From assembly GCF_030150205.1 (NCBI RefSeq), contig NZ_JASLGT010000032.1, positions 1-64,000 of the forward strand: a DNA stretch of 64,000 bases. Reading direction: 5' to 3'. The notes below the pieces were generated by a model, which saw only the letters and a program-made list of their open reading frames with translations, was not told where the DNA came from and ran no database searches. Shown in pieces: positions 7,815 to 18,042 of the stretch (positions within the stretch are counted from its first letter, which is position 1; each line of letters begins with the position of its first letter). The position numbers were made by a program, and so were the translations under genes. The stretch is from Niabella sp. (lineage in GTDB: Bacteria; Bacteroidota; Bacteroidia; Chitinophagales; Chitinophagaceae).

Positions 7815-10757
7815 ATGGAAATGACAATACATAAGATGCATACAGGTTTTATCGCAATACTTACCGGCATGCTTTTGCAGGTAGGCGCTGCCGCAGCTAC
7901 CGCCGGTAATTTGCGGCCCGTTGTGCAGGATACCATACCTGTACCGGAATTAGGCAATACAGATACTTCAGGTGAAATAGTGCCATTACCGGTATTGAAG
8001 TTCAGTCCGGGAAAATACATTACGGGTGCTATCTCAAGTGTGCAGGGCAGTGAACTGATCAAAACACCGGCGCCGGGCCTGGCGTCTACCCTGGCCGGCC
8101 GGTTACCGGGTGTAATTGTAAAGCAGGGTACACAACAGCCTTATGCCGATGGGGTGTCGCTTTATGTAAGAGGACGCAGTACCGTTAACGGCAACAGCCC
8201 GCTGATCGTTTTAGATGGTGTGCCCTCGCCATTGCTGGATATCAGTGTTATCAACCCCCAGGAAGTAGAAACAGTTACTGTTTTAAAAGATGCAGCGGAA
8301 ACGGCGGTTTATGGATACCAGGCTTCCAATGGCGTATTGCTGATCACCACAAAGAAGGGCAGAGGCATGAAGGGGAATGCAATTACAGCATCAGTAAACC
8401 ACGGGGTACAGCAGGCGGTTTCGGGCCCTGTCATCCTGCCATCCTGGGAGTATGCCACACTCCGGAACCAGGCTTATATGAATGATGGGGTATTCAATCT
8501 TCCGTATACAAAAAACGATATTGAAAAGTTCAGGGATCCTGCGGTAAACAGGGAACGGTACCCGGATAATAACTGGTATCAGCTCTTTATGAAAGATCAG
8601 GCGGTGCTGGACCGGTACAATGTTTCGGTAGGCAGCGCGGGCGAAAAGGTGAACTATTTTTTAAATGCCGGCTATTTACGGCAGGGCTCTTTGTTACGTA
8701 CGGTAAAGCAGGAGCGGTTTAATCCCGAATATGCCTTGCAGCGGTTTACAGTCCGGGCAAATGTGGAAATGAAAATACTGGAAAACCTGAGTGCCTTTTT
8801 ATACCAGTCTGTAAATATCGACCGTAGAAACCGGCCCACCACCAGTATGAGCAGCATCTTGCAGAATATACTTACCATGCCTCCCACAGAAAATGGTCCG
8901 CTTACACCCAACGGGGACGTAATTGCCACGCTGTACAATAATAATCCGCCTTATGGCGCTATTAATAAAAGTGGCTACCTGAGAGAGATGATCACGGATT
9001 ATCATGGGACGCTGGGATTGAACGTTGATCTCAAATTTATCACGCCCGGTTTAAGCGCGTCTGGTTATATGGCTTTTGAAACCAAGTATTATGGCACGCG
9101 CTCCGGAACAAAAGATTATCCCCGGTTTATCAGGGACGGTGTTGCGCAAACGGCGGATGGAAGAGACAGCATTATTTACAAGCCTTATGGCGAAAATACA
9201 GAAACGCCGCTGGCGATGGGCCGGAATTCACTCTTTGGCTATTTCCTCAATTTCAACGGCATGCTGAACTACCAGCGAACCTTCAATACCCATCATACTG
9301 TAGAAGGCTTTGTTAATTATTTTGCCCAGAATTATGTACCGGTTTATGCGAATGGCATGTCTATTCAAACCGTAATTCCATATGATCGGTTAGCGCTGTC
9401 CGGAAAGGTCAGGTATATGTATAAAGCGCGCTACATTGCCCAGTTTGTAGCCGGCTATACGGGTTCCGATCAGTTTGCTCCTGGCAGAAGGGCGGGGTTC
9501 TTCCCGGCGGTGTCGGCTGCATGGATCGTCTCCGGGGAAAACTTTATGAAGCCTGCGGAACAATGGCTTGGCTTTTTAAAACTGCGCGCGTCTTATGGCC
9601 TAACCGGAAACGACCAGTTGCCCAACCCCCGTTTTTCGTATATGGATAATATAACCGCCACATCGGGAGGTCCTATTGCAGGCTTGTATATCGGAAGTCT
9701 GATCCGGGAAAATAACATTGCCAACCCACTGGTTACCTGGGAAAAACAACAGCAGCTGAATCTGGGTATCGATATGGAATTGCTGAAAATGTTCACCATC
9801 CGGCTGGATGCGTTCCGGCAGGCGCAGAAAAATATTTCTGTACAAAGTAATATGGTGCCATCCATGCAGGGCATTCCGGTTGGCGCGTTCCCCTATATCA
9901 ACACCGGGCTGATTGTAAATAGAGGACTGGAAGCTGATATCCGGTTCGATAAAACGCTCAATAAAGACTGGAAACTATTTGTATCGGGAAATATCCTGTA
10001 CAACAAAAGCAAGGTGGTCGACCTCGGGGAGCTGGATCAGTCGGGCAGCGGGTACTATTACCCCTACCGGTCAACCGGATATCCCATTGGACAGTTATTT
10101 GGTTACCTGGTCGACTACAGCAATGGGAACGGGTATTTCAATAGTCCGCAGGAAATTACAGACCGGAAGCTAACTTATTCCGGCGCGCAGCCCCGTCCCG
10201 GCGATTTTATTTACCGGGATCTGAACGGGGATGGTATTGTTGATGAAAAAGATATGGCGCCCATGGGCTTCACTGCCATCCCGGAATTATCTTATGGTGC
10301 TGCAGCAGGCTTCAACTATAAAATGTTTGATTGTTATATACAGATCCAGGGCGTTGGCCGTACCAGTGCTTACTTACAGGGCATTGGGGTGATGGAGAAT
10401 TACGGGCGCGGCACGTATTTCCCCATACACCGTACGGCCTGGACCCCGGAGCGTTATGCCAACAACGAGGAGATCGGATACCCGGCTCTTTCTACCCAGT
10501 CTTCATCAAGTACCCGCATTAACGATTTTTTTGTAAACCGGCGGGACTATATGCGGTTAAAGACCGTAGAGATCGGGTATACCTTTACCCATATTTTTGG
10601 TAAAACAAACGCAACCAATCTGCGCCTCTTCGGAAGCGGTCAGAACCTGCTTACGTTTCACAAATCTAAATTTGACGGGCTGGATCCGGAAGGAAATACA
10701 TTCATTGCTTACCCGGTTTACAGAACTTATAACCTGGGGTTAAATATTCAATTTTAA
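7815..10757 (+). CDS. SusC/RagA-family TonB-linked transporter (pair 2, short N-terminus)
   Basis: Second SusC-like outer-membrane transporter, 980 residues. After a signal peptide (about 1-28) comes a ~40-residue linker and then directly the plug (about 70-190: LASTLAGRLPGVIVKQG, LYVRGRSTVNGNSPLIVLDG, GYQASNGVLLITTKKG). The carboxypeptidase-regulatory-like domain and EEVVVVGYG stretch of its neighbour are missing, which explains the shorter length. The barrel keeps all usual blocks, including GYTGSDQFAPGRRAGFFPA and FIYRDLNGDGIVDEKDM, and ends YNLGLNIQF. The stop codon shares one base with the next ATG, so translation of its SusD partner is coupled. The start could also be an internal ATG at 7824 or 7836. 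Confidence 0.93.
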   Translation: MEMTIHKMHTGFIAILTGMLLQVGAAAATAGNLRPVVQDTIPVPELGNTDTSGEIVPLPVLKFSPGKYITGAISSVQGSELIKTPAPGLASTLAGRLPGVIVKQGTQQPYADGVSLYVRGRSTVNGNSPLIVLDGVPSPLLDISVINPQEVETVTVLKDAAETAVYGYQASNGVLLITTKKGRGMKGNAITASVNHGVQQAVSGPVILPSWEYATLRNQAYMNDGVFNLPYTKNDIEKFRDPAVNRERYPDNNWYQLFMKDQAVLDRYNVSVGSAGEKVNYFLNAGYLRQGSLLRTVKQERFNPEYALQRFTVRANVEMKILENLSAFLYQSVNIDRRNRPTTSMSSILQNILTMPPTENGPLTPNGDVIATLYNNNPPYGAINKSGYLREMITDYHGTLGLNVDLKFITPGLSASGYMAFETKYYGTRSGTKDYPRFIRDGVAQTADGRDSIIYKPYGENTETPLAMGRNSLFGYFLNFNGMLNYQRTFNTHHTVEGFVNYFAQNYVPVYANGMSIQTVIPYDRLALSGKVRYMYKARYIAQFVAGYTGSDQFAPGRRAGFFPAVSAAWIVSGENFMKPAEQWLGFLKLRASYGLTGNDQLPNPRFSYMDNITATSGGPIAGLYIGSLIRENNIANPLVTWEKQQQLNLGIDMELLKMFTIRLDAFRQAQKNISVQSNMVPSMQGIPVGAFPYINTGLIVNRGLEADIRFDKTLNKDWKLFVSGNILYNKSKVVDLGELDQSGSGYYYPYRSTGYPIGQLFGYLVDYSNGNGYFNSPQEITDRKLTYSGAQPRPGDFIYRDLNGDGIVDEKDMAPMGFTAIPELSYGAAAGFNYKMFDCYIQIQGVGRTSAYLQGIGVMENYGRGTYFPIHRTAWTPERYANNEEIGYPALSTQSSSSTRINDFFVNRRDYMRLKTVEIGYTFTHIFGKTNATNLRLFGSGQNLLTFHKSKFDGLDPEGNTFIAYPVYRTYNLGLNIQF

Positions 10758-12553
10758 TGCAGACAATCATGAATAGAACGTATATAATACACCTGTACGC
10801 ACTGCTTGCTGTTTATTTATTGGCCTCCTGTACCAAGATGCCGGAATACGCAGATGGAAGGGTGTCTTATGAAGAGGTTTTTGACAGTTATAAAAAAACA
10901 GCCGGCTACCTGAATCTTTGCTATACAAAAATGCAGCCCTATGGCAGCTCTTATGCGGGCGGTGGCTTTTTAGCGGGGTACAGTGATGAAGCGCTGCAGG
11001 CCGGAGAAGTGAATAACAGTATGGAGCAGCAATGGCATCGTGGGTTGCTGACACCATTTTTTAATCCGGTTGAAAGTGGTAATTCCGGTAACTCCAACTG
11101 GTGGGCCGGTAATTTTGAAGGCATCCGCTACTGCAATGTGTTCCTGGAAAATATTGATTCGGCCGCTGTAGCCAGCCAGACGATACGCGCGGGTTATAAG
11201 GCCCAGGCCCGTTTGCTGCGTGCCTTTTATTACCTGCAGCTGATCAAACGGTATGGCGGTGTACCCATTTATACCAAACCGCTCCCTGTTAACTATGATT
11301 ATTCCATGGAAAAGCGCCCATCCTTTTCCACCGTGGCATTGTTCATTATTGCAGAATGTGATGATGTGCTGAAAAATGTTTCCGATGCGGCGATGGGCTG
11401 GATACAGGGAGAAACCGAGTTTCAACGGGGCATGTTTTATAAAGGAGTAGCCGCCGCTATGAAATCGCAGGCAGCGCTTTATGCGGCCAGCCCGTTATGG
11501 AATGATGGCTCGGTTACCTGGGAGCTTGCGGCGCGTTATACAAAGGAGGCATTAAGCATCTGTCTTGAAAACGGGTTTAAACTTTATGATGTGGTGCCTC
11601 CGGCGGCCAGCGGATATAATGCCTTTGATATTTATTTCCGTACCCGTTCGGATGTGAACCGGGTACGCGATAAGGAAACGGTATTTGAATTGAACCAGCG
11701 GCTGCAGGTGTACAATTACAACGGTCTGCCGTTTACGCCCGGCATTGTTACTTCGGGCGATAATCCTTCACAGGAACTGGTAGATGCATTTGAAACCATC
11801 GACGGGCAGCCCGTATTGGATCCGGCGCGTCCCTATTTAGATAATGATCACCTGCAACCCAATTACAATGCAGCCAACACGCTTTATAATCCCGCAGACC
11901 CTTTTGCCAAACGGGATCCACGGCTCCGGGCCAGCATCTATTATCATGGTGCGCCGTTTAACCTGGGCAATGCCGCCAGTAAGGTAACAATGGATGCCGG
12001 CGGAAATGCACCCATATCCGCCACCGATATCCGTAATACACGCACGGGATATTACCTGCGGAAGTTTTCCAATTTTACTTCCGACCGGAATTCAAATAAT
12101 GACGGTTACTTTAAATTGTACCGGTTGGCCGAGCTGTATCTGAATGCTGCCGAGGCGGCCAACGAAGCAGCGCCCGGCAATACCGCTCCGCAGGATGCCC
12201 TGGATGCTGTTAATGCGGTAAGGGCGCGCGTGGGCATGCCTGCATTGCCAATAGGGCTGTCCAAAGAAGCATTCCGGCTACGGCTACGCTCAGAACGCAG
12301 GGTGGAGCTGGCTTACGAGGAGCACCGGTTTTATGACCTCCGGCGGTGGAAGACCCTTAGCGATAACGGTAAAGTGGTTACCGGCATGCGTCCGGTTTCC
12401 AATGGCAGCGGCGGATTTACCTACCAGCGCTTCGTGGTTAAAAACGACCGTGCGGCGTTGGCCGACAAATACCTTATCTTTCCCCTGCCCGCAAATGAGG
12501 TAACCAAAATGCAGAAAATAACGGGCGATAACTGGCAAAACCCAGGTTGGTAA
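10757..12553 (+). CDS. SusD/RagB-family surface glycan-binding lipoprotein (pair 2)
   Basis: Partner of the upstream SusC protein, expected to be anchored in the outer membrane facing out. The lipobox LLASC puts the lipid Cys at residue 25 of the 598-residue form. The SusD start motif (ADGRVSYEEVF), the conserved QARLLRAFYYLQLIKRYGG block, and SERRVELAYEEHRFYDLRRW followed by a final WQNPGW are all present. The first ATG overlaps the preceding stop by one base; a second ATG at 10769 gives the shorter and equally plausible MNRTYIIHLYALL start. It resembles the SusD of pair 1 in block order and spacing, which supports duplication of the whole pair. Confidence 0.93.
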   Translation: MQTIMNRTYIIHLYALLAVYLLASCTKMPEYADGRVSYEEVFDSYKKTAGYLNLCYTKMQPYGSSYAGGGFLAGYSDEALQAGEVNNSMEQQWHRGLLTPFFNPVESGNSGNSNWWAGNFEGIRYCNVFLENIDSAAVASQTIRAGYKAQARLLRAFYYLQLIKRYGGVPIYTKPLPVNYDYSMEKRPSFSTVALFIIAECDDVLKNVSDAAMGWIQGETEFQRGMFYKGVAAAMKSQAALYAASPLWNDGSVTWELAARYTKEALSICLENGFKLYDVVPPAASGYNAFDIYFRTRSDVNRVRDKETVFELNQRLQVYNYNGLPFTPGIVTSGDNPSQELVDAFETIDGQPVLDPARPYLDNDHLQPNYNAANTLYNPADPFAKRDPRLRASIYYHGAPFNLGNAASKVTMDAGGNAPISATDIRNTRTGYYLRKFSNFTSDRNSNNDGYFKLYRLAELYLNAAEAANEAAPGNTAPQDALDAVNAVRARVGMPALPIGLSKEAFRLRLRSERRVELAYEEHRFYDLRRWKTLSDNGKVVTGMRPVSNGSGGFTYQRFVVKNDRAALADKYLIFPLPANEVTKMQKITGDNWQNPGW

Positions 12554-12565
12554 AGGAATATAATC

Positions 12566-15286
12566 ATGCATCAGCGGATCAGATACTATGGATTTTTGAA
12601 GAACTGTATCATAAGCAGCCTGCTGTGCTGTCTTTGCATCATAAGCGCCGGGGCACAGGATCAATGGGCGATAACCGGTTTGAAAACCGAATATGCAGAC
12701 CGGCCGGTAGGCATGAACATTACCCGGCCGCAATTCAGCTGGATGATCGGATCTGACAGGCCCGGACTGTTACAGGAAGCGTACCGGGTACTGGTTTCAG
12801 ATGACAGCACAATGCTGCAGGAAGAAGAAGCAAATATGTGGGACAGTAAACAATTAAAATCGGCGCAGTCTGCAGGTGTTGCGTACAATGGCCTGCCGCT
12901 AAAAAGCCGCACCCGCTATTACTGGAAAGTACAGGTACAGCTGCGTGGCGCTCCGGCCGGCCGCTGGAGCCCGGTATCTTTTTTTGAAACAGGATTATTG
13001 GATCAGAAAGAATGGACCGGCGACTGGGTGGGCTATTCTTTTGGATGGCCCGGAAAAGTATTGTATTTCCGGCATGTATTTGACTGCGCAAAACCGGTGG
13101 CACAGGCGCGTATTTATGTGGCCGGTATTGGTTATAATACCCTCCGGCTTAATGGCCACCGGGTAGGCGACCGGGTACTGGAGCCGGCCAACAGTGATTA
13201 TGCAAAGCGGGTGTACTATAGCACCTATGATGTAACGGCTCAATTAAAGGATAAAAATGTGTTACTGGTAGCCGTGGCGCCGGGTTGGTATGGTATGCCC
13301 AAACTCAGGCTGCAGGCGGATATCATTTATACCGATGGCAGCCGCCAGCAATTTTCATCAACCGATATTCGCCGGGTAACCCAGGGGCCGGTACAAAGTG
13401 CCGGTGTCATCGATGGCGAACAATATGATGCCCGCCTGGAAAAATTTGAGGAGTGGGATATTCCTTCCGATACCATTATTAAAGGCTTGCCCAATAAGCA
13501 CTGGGGATATGCATTAACCGTGGAGCCGCCCGGTGGAAAAATGGTAGCACAGCACCAGGAACCGATACGGATAATAGAAGCGCTCCACCCGGTTTCAGTA
13601 ACGGAAATAAAACCGGGCGTACTGGTGCTGGATGCCGGGCAAAACGGGGCCGGCTGGCTGGAACTGAGCACAGCGGCCAAAGCAGGCACCGAAATTGTAA
13701 TGAAATTTGCCGAAACCCTTAACCCGGATGGAAGCGTAAACCAGGAGAACCTCCGCACGGCCCGCGCAACGGATGTATATATTGCAAAAGGCACCGGCAG
13801 GGAAGTATGGGAACCTTCGTTTACCTATCACGGGTTTCGCTATATACAGGTTGAGGGAATGCCCGGCCGGCCCGGGCGCACCGATTTCAGGATAAAACGG
13901 GTACGCTCCGATGTGGCGGAAACCGGTACTTTTTCCAGTTCCAGCAAATTGCTCAATGCCATTCATCAAATGGTGCAGCGCACGGAAGCCAGCAACCTGC
14001 ACAGTATTCCTACCGATTGCCCGCAACGGGACGAACGCATGGGCTGGCTGAATGATATGACCGTACGGATCGATCAGGCCATCTACAATTTTGATATGTC
14101 GCGCTTTTATCCCAAATACCTGGATGATATCAGCGACACACAGGATGAAGAAGGGCGCATTGGTGATACGGCTCCCTATAAGGTAGGTGGCCGCCCGGCA
14201 GATCCCGTTTCTGTCAGCTATTTACTGCTGGCGATTAAATGCTACGAGTATTATGGGAATCGTACGATCATTGATAAACATTATAGCGGGTTTAAAGCAT
14301 GGGTGCGTTTTTTACAATCCCAAACAAAAGACGGTATCCTCGAATACAGTTACTATGGCGATTGGTCGCCGCCGGCTGAGCTGGGCCTTTCAGGAGCAGG
14401 CTATGGGGCGATCTCAAAAAATACGCCCGGCTCGTTAATGTCTACGGGCTTCCTGTATTACTACGCGCAGTTAATGGAGCGAATGGCCGTTATAACCGGT
14501 CGGAAGGAAGACGCCCAAAGCTATGCAACGCTGGCCCGTATTACAGCAGCTGCTTTCCAGGAGCGGTTCTGGAATGCTTCCACAGGAGGGTATGGTTCCA
14601 ATAACCAGGCCTGTAATGCATTCGCATTGTTCCTTGGGATGGGGAATAAGGCACAGCAGGAACAAACCCTGCAAAACCTGGTGGCCGATGTTAAGGCGCA
14701 GGGCTACCACCTTACCACCGGGAATATCTGTACAAAATATTTGCTGGAAGTGTTAACCGAAAGAGGCCAGGTGGATGTGGCGTATAAGATTGCCACGCAA
14801 ACCACGTATCCGGGATGGGGTTATATGTTGGAAAAGGGTGCTACCACGCTTTGGGAGCGTTGGGAATACCAGACCGGAAGTTCTATGAACTCGCATAACC
14901 ATCCGATGATGGGCTCTGTGGGTTCCTGGTTTTATAAATATCTTTTAGGTATTATACCCGATGAAAATAATCCCGGTTTTCAACGCTTCATCATCAAACC
15001 GTATATGCCCCGGGGGCTTGAAAGCTGCGCGGGTAGTTATCATTCGGTAACAGGGATGATCAACAGCCGGTGGAAAAAGGGGAAAGATAAAATCGAAATG
15101 AACGTGACGGTTCCTGCCAATAGCGTAGCTGAGGTATTTATTCCCTCGGTAAACGGAAAAATTACCGTTAACGGAAAATCATATACGCAAAATAAAAACC
15201 TGAAGCTCCTGCGCACCGAAGCGCAATGGACGGTGTTTGAGGTAGCTTCCGGCGACTATGAATTTATGACATTTAAAACGAACTAA
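12566..15286 (+). CDS. GH78 alpha-L-rhamnosidase
   Basis: Inverting glycosidase that removes terminal alpha-L-rhamnose. The 906-residue protein has a Sec signal peptide ending near 31 (SAGAQ), an N-terminal beta-sandwich, the concanavalin-like rhamnosidase domain, the (alpha/alpha)6 catalytic barrel, and a C-terminal beta domain. The acid-side active-site block DCPQRDERMGW is intact (Asp near 484, Glu near 489), and GATTLWERW (Glu near 763) carries the likely general base. It starts 12 bp after the second SusD, so it belongs to that operon. It is probably periplasmic, since no lipobox is seen. Natural substrates could be rhamnogalacturonan oligosaccharides or plant glycosides; the sequence alone does not decide. 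Confidence 0.93.
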   Translation: MHQRIRYYGFLKNCIISSLLCCLCIISAGAQDQWAITGLKTEYADRPVGMNITRPQFSWMIGSDRPGLLQEAYRVLVSDDSTMLQEEEANMWDSKQLKSAQSAGVAYNGLPLKSRTRYYWKVQVQLRGAPAGRWSPVSFFETGLLDQKEWTGDWVGYSFGWPGKVLYFRHVFDCAKPVAQARIYVAGIGYNTLRLNGHRVGDRVLEPANSDYAKRVYYSTYDVTAQLKDKNVLLVAVAPGWYGMPKLRLQADIIYTDGSRQQFSSTDIRRVTQGPVQSAGVIDGEQYDARLEKFEEWDIPSDTIIKGLPNKHWGYALTVEPPGGKMVAQHQEPIRIIEALHPVSVTEIKPGVLVLDAGQNGAGWLELSTAAKAGTEIVMKFAETLNPDGSVNQENLRTARATDVYIAKGTGREVWEPSFTYHGFRYIQVEGMPGRPGRTDFRIKRVRSDVAETGTFSSSSKLLNAIHQMVQRTEASNLHSIPTDCPQRDERMGWLNDMTVRIDQAIYNFDMSRFYPKYLDDISDTQDEEGRIGDTAPYKVGGRPADPVSVSYLLLAIKCYEYYGNRTIIDKHYSGFKAWVRFLQSQTKDGILEYSYYGDWSPPAELGLSGAGYGAISKNTPGSLMSTGFLYYYAQLMERMAVITGRKEDAQSYATLARITAAAFQERFWNASTGGYGSNNQACNAFALFLGMGNKAQQEQTLQNLVADVKAQGYHLTTGNICTKYLLEVLTERGQVDVAYKIATQTTYPGWGYMLEKGATTLWERWEYQTGSSMNSHNHPMMGSVGSWFYKYLLGIIPDENNPGFQRFIIKPYMPRGLESCAGSYHSVTGMINSRWKKGKDKIEMNVTVPANSVAEVFIPSVNGKITVNGKSYTQNKNLKLLRTEAQWTVFEVASGDYEFMTFKTN

Positions 15287-15291
15287 ATTTT

Positions 15292-16236
15292 ATGAATACG
15301 ATTTACAAAGGTTACAGGATAAGCCATTTGTTGTTATTTTTCGCTATGCTTTTAACGGGCATTGGCGCCTGTAAAAAGAGTTCAACGGGCGGCAGCGGGG
15401 CATTGGAGCAGTCACTTGCGCTGGATAAAACAGCTGCAGATATGCAGGTGAACGAAACAATAAAGATCGTCCCTTCTTTTGACGGCGGGAAAGTGATCAT
15501 ACCTAACGGAAAGTATAGCTGGACTTCCGATGATCCCTCGATCGCATCCGTGTACATGAACAAGGATTTTTCCGTAACCGTAACCGGTCGCCAGTTGGGA
15601 ACAACCAGGTTACGCCTGAGTTCCAAAGATGGGGGTGACCTGGAACAGGTCTGCAATATTTCAGTGGTGCCTTCACCGGTTATACTCATTAATTTCGGCG
15701 ATAAAACCACACCGGCGGAATGGAATAATGTGACGAATGCGATGCGTATTGATGGTTCGCTCCCCGGTTTGCATACAACAACAGGTCGCAGTACAGGTAT
15801 TTCCTTAAAAGTGGTTGAACGTTTCAACTTGTGGGGCGCTGCCGGCGCTACCAATACAAGTACCGATCTTAATATGCCAAACGAAGTGTCTTCCGATTAT
15901 TTTTATGGCAATACAACGGACTTCTTAGGAGTAACCACGCCAAGGAGCGTGATAAAATTCAGTGGCCTGGATAAAAAGAAAAAGTACCGCTGCCGTTTTT
16001 ATGCATCAAGAATGGGGGCGGGAGAAATCCGGGATGCCAAATACACCATTACCGGCGGTAATGAAGCCTTTACAACTCTTAATGCGTCTAACAATGTAAA
16101 TAATATTGCCTGTGCAGATCCGGTAAGCCCGGATGCAAACGGGAATATCCTGCTTACCATAACAGCCGGACCTGATAATAATAGCCCCAATGGTTTTTAT
16201 TATCTCGGGGCCATGCGAATGGTTGAGGAGTTTTGA
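15292..16236 (+). CDS. Lipoprotein with bacterial Ig-like (BIG2) domain and a C-terminal carbohydrate-binding-like domain
   Basis: Predicted 314-residue lipoprotein (lipobox ...TGIGAC, Cys27). Residues about 38-125 look like a BIG2 fold (LALDKTAADMQVNETIKI ... SWTSDDPSIASV ... GTTRLRL). The remainder (about 130-314) resembles the beta-sandwich found beside SGNH esterases and glycosidases in Bacteroidota: it begins VILINFGD..., contains FSGLDKKKKYRCRFYASR, and ends with a PDANGNILLTI block. The likely role is holding glycan at the cell surface, as other non-SusD binding lipoproteins do. It lies 5 bp after the GH78 gene and overlaps or abuts the next gene, which supports co-expression. No catalytic residues are recognised. 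Confidence 0.7.
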   Translation: MNTIYKGYRISHLLLFFAMLLTGIGACKKSSTGGSGALEQSLALDKTAADMQVNETIKIVPSFDGGKVIIPNGKYSWTSDDPSIASVYMNKDFSVTVTGRQLGTTRLRLSSKDGGDLEQVCNISVVPSPVILINFGDKTTPAEWNNVTNAMRIDGSLPGLHTTTGRSTGISLKVVERFNLWGAAGATNTSTDLNMPNEVSSDYFYGNTTDFLGVTTPRSVIKFSGLDKKKKYRCRFYASRMGAGEIRDAKYTITGGNEAFTTLNASNNVNNIACADPVSPDANGNILLTITAGPDNNSPNGFYYLGAMRMVEEF

Positions 16237-16238
16237 GT

Positions 16239-18029
16239 ATGATTAGTATGATTAGTTTAATTGTTTTGATGAATGTATGGTGGATGCAGGGAAGTGCTAA
16301 AGATAGCACCGATAAAGTAACGGATGCAAATGCATATACAGTGGCGTATACCGGAGCACCGGAACAGCAGAGCTTTACCTCCCTTATTAAAAAAAAAGGC
16401 CGGCATGAGGTGGGGCTGTTTTATTTTACCTGGCTGGGGCAGCATCCCGGCGGGCAAAAAGGCACGTATACCATCGGTAAGCTATTGCAAACAGACCCGG
16501 CGGCCCTGTACCGGGCAGATGGAACCCCCCAAAGTCCATTAGGGCAATATCATTTTTGGGGCGAACCCCTGTATGGGTACTATAACAGCGCGGACCCCTG
16601 GATCATTAACCGGCATATAGAGTTGCTGACTATGGCGGGCATCGACTACCTGGTACTGGATGCTACCAATGCATTTTATTACCCGGAAGTGGTTACCACC
16701 TTGCTGAACCGCCTGGCTTTTTTCCGGGAGCAGGGATGGGCCGTACCCAAAATTGCATTTTATACCAATTCCTCTTCCGGCACTACCGTTGCCCACATCT
16801 ATAAGCAGTTTTACGCTTCGGGCCGGTATGAGGCCCAATGGTACCGCCCAAAAGAGAAACCGTTCATCATTGGTATTACAGAAAACAACCACAAGGCTTC
16901 GGATCAAACACGATCCGGCAACTTTAAAGATTTTGTTTCAAAAGAGCTGCAGCAGTATTTTGATGTGCGGGAGGCACAATGGCCTACCGGTATGTACAAC
17001 AGTGCCGCATTTCCCTGGATCAGCTGGGATTATCCGCAACGGATCCATGATGGCGGTATCGTTTCCGTTTCAGTGGCGCAGCATGGCCCTCAAACCATCG
17101 TTTTTTCGGATACGGTACATACACGGGGGCGGGGCTACGATGTACAAACAAAAAAGAATACCGAACCTGGCGTTCGCACCGGTAAAAACTACCAGGGCCA
17201 GTGGGAAACCGTGTTTAATAATAAAGACCGGATCTCCAATGTTTTTATAACCGGGTGGAACGAGTGGGTCGCAATAAAGATGGCCAATGATAAAGGCGTG
17301 TATTTTGTAGATGCCTTTGATGAAGCGTTTTCAAGAGATATAGAGATGATGAAGGACGGCTATGGCGATCATTTTTATTTGCAGACCATCGCCAATATCC
17401 GGCGGTTCAAGTATGATAGTACAGTCGTGAAGGTGCGTGCGCCAAAAATGATCATCAATATCCGGGACACCGCTTTGCATCAATGGAAGAAAGCACCCGC
17501 AATGTTTAAAGATTTTGAAGGTGATGCCGTTCCAAGAGATTTTGCCGGCTTTGCACCTGCTGTGCATTACCGGGACAGCAGCGCCCGCAATGATATCATA
17601 AGCGTCCGGGTCACCAACGATAAAAAAAATCTTTACCTCCTAGTGGAAACAGCCCAGCCGGTTACGGCGTATAACGGAACCGACCGGAACTGGATGAACC
17701 TGTTGCTCAGCACCGGTAGCTGGCAACCGGGTTTTGAAGGGTTTCATTATATCATCAATCGTCGTCCCGGACCTGGGGGAACAACCTCTGTAGAGCGTTC
17801 GATAGGCGGGTTTCAATGGTCAGATGCCGGAACAGCCCGGATGCAGGTATGGGGAAATTATCTGCAGGTTTCCATCCCGCTGCATACGCTCGGGTTGCAC
17901 AAACCCGGAACGGCCATCGGCATCAAAATAGCGGATCATGTTACCCGTTATGATGATATGATGGATTACTATGTAACCGGTGACAGTGCTCCCATTGGGC
18001 GGCTCGCTTATTTATATCAGTTGAATTAA
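16239..18029 (+). CDS. GH71/GH99-like putative glycosidase with C-terminal CBM9-like domain
   Basis: I cannot place this 596-residue protein in a characterised family with certainty. The N-terminal two thirds look like a TIM barrel of the GH71/GH99-like type: GLFYFTWLGQHPGG near 58, IDYLVLDATNAF near 130, and a TGWNEW motif near 338 that is typical of that group. Residues about 415-596 resemble a family-9-type carbohydrate-binding/DOMON sandwich. The N-terminus is hydrophobic but a weak signal peptide. The open frame extends to a TTG at 16233 that overlaps the previous stop; I prefer ATG 16239, three bases after it. Its place between two GH78 genes suggests it cuts the backbone or a side chain of the same glycan. 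Confidence 0.65.
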   Translation: MISMISLIVLMNVWWMQGSAKDSTDKVTDANAYTVAYTGAPEQQSFTSLIKKKGRHEVGLFYFTWLGQHPGGQKGTYTIGKLLQTDPAALYRADGTPQSPLGQYHFWGEPLYGYYNSADPWIINRHIELLTMAGIDYLVLDATNAFYYPEVVTTLLNRLAFFREQGWAVPKIAFYTNSSSGTTVAHIYKQFYASGRYEAQWYRPKEKPFIIGITENNHKASDQTRSGNFKDFVSKELQQYFDVREAQWPTGMYNSAAFPWISWDYPQRIHDGGIVSVSVAQHGPQTIVFSDTVHTRGRGYDVQTKKNTEPGVRTGKNYQGQWETVFNNKDRISNVFITGWNEWVAIKMANDKGVYFVDAFDEAFSRDIEMMKDGYGDHFYLQTIANIRRFKYDSTVVKVRAPKMIINIRDTALHQWKKAPAMFKDFEGDAVPRDFAGFAPAVHYRDSSARNDIISVRVTNDKKNLYLLVETAQPVTAYNGTDRNWMNLLLSTGSWQPGFEGFHYIINRRPGPGGTTSVERSIGGFQWSDAGTARMQVWGNYLQVSIPLHTLGLHKPGTAIGIKIADHVTRYDDMMDYYVTGDSAPIGRLAYLYQLN

Positions 18030-18042
18030 AGTATAACATTTT

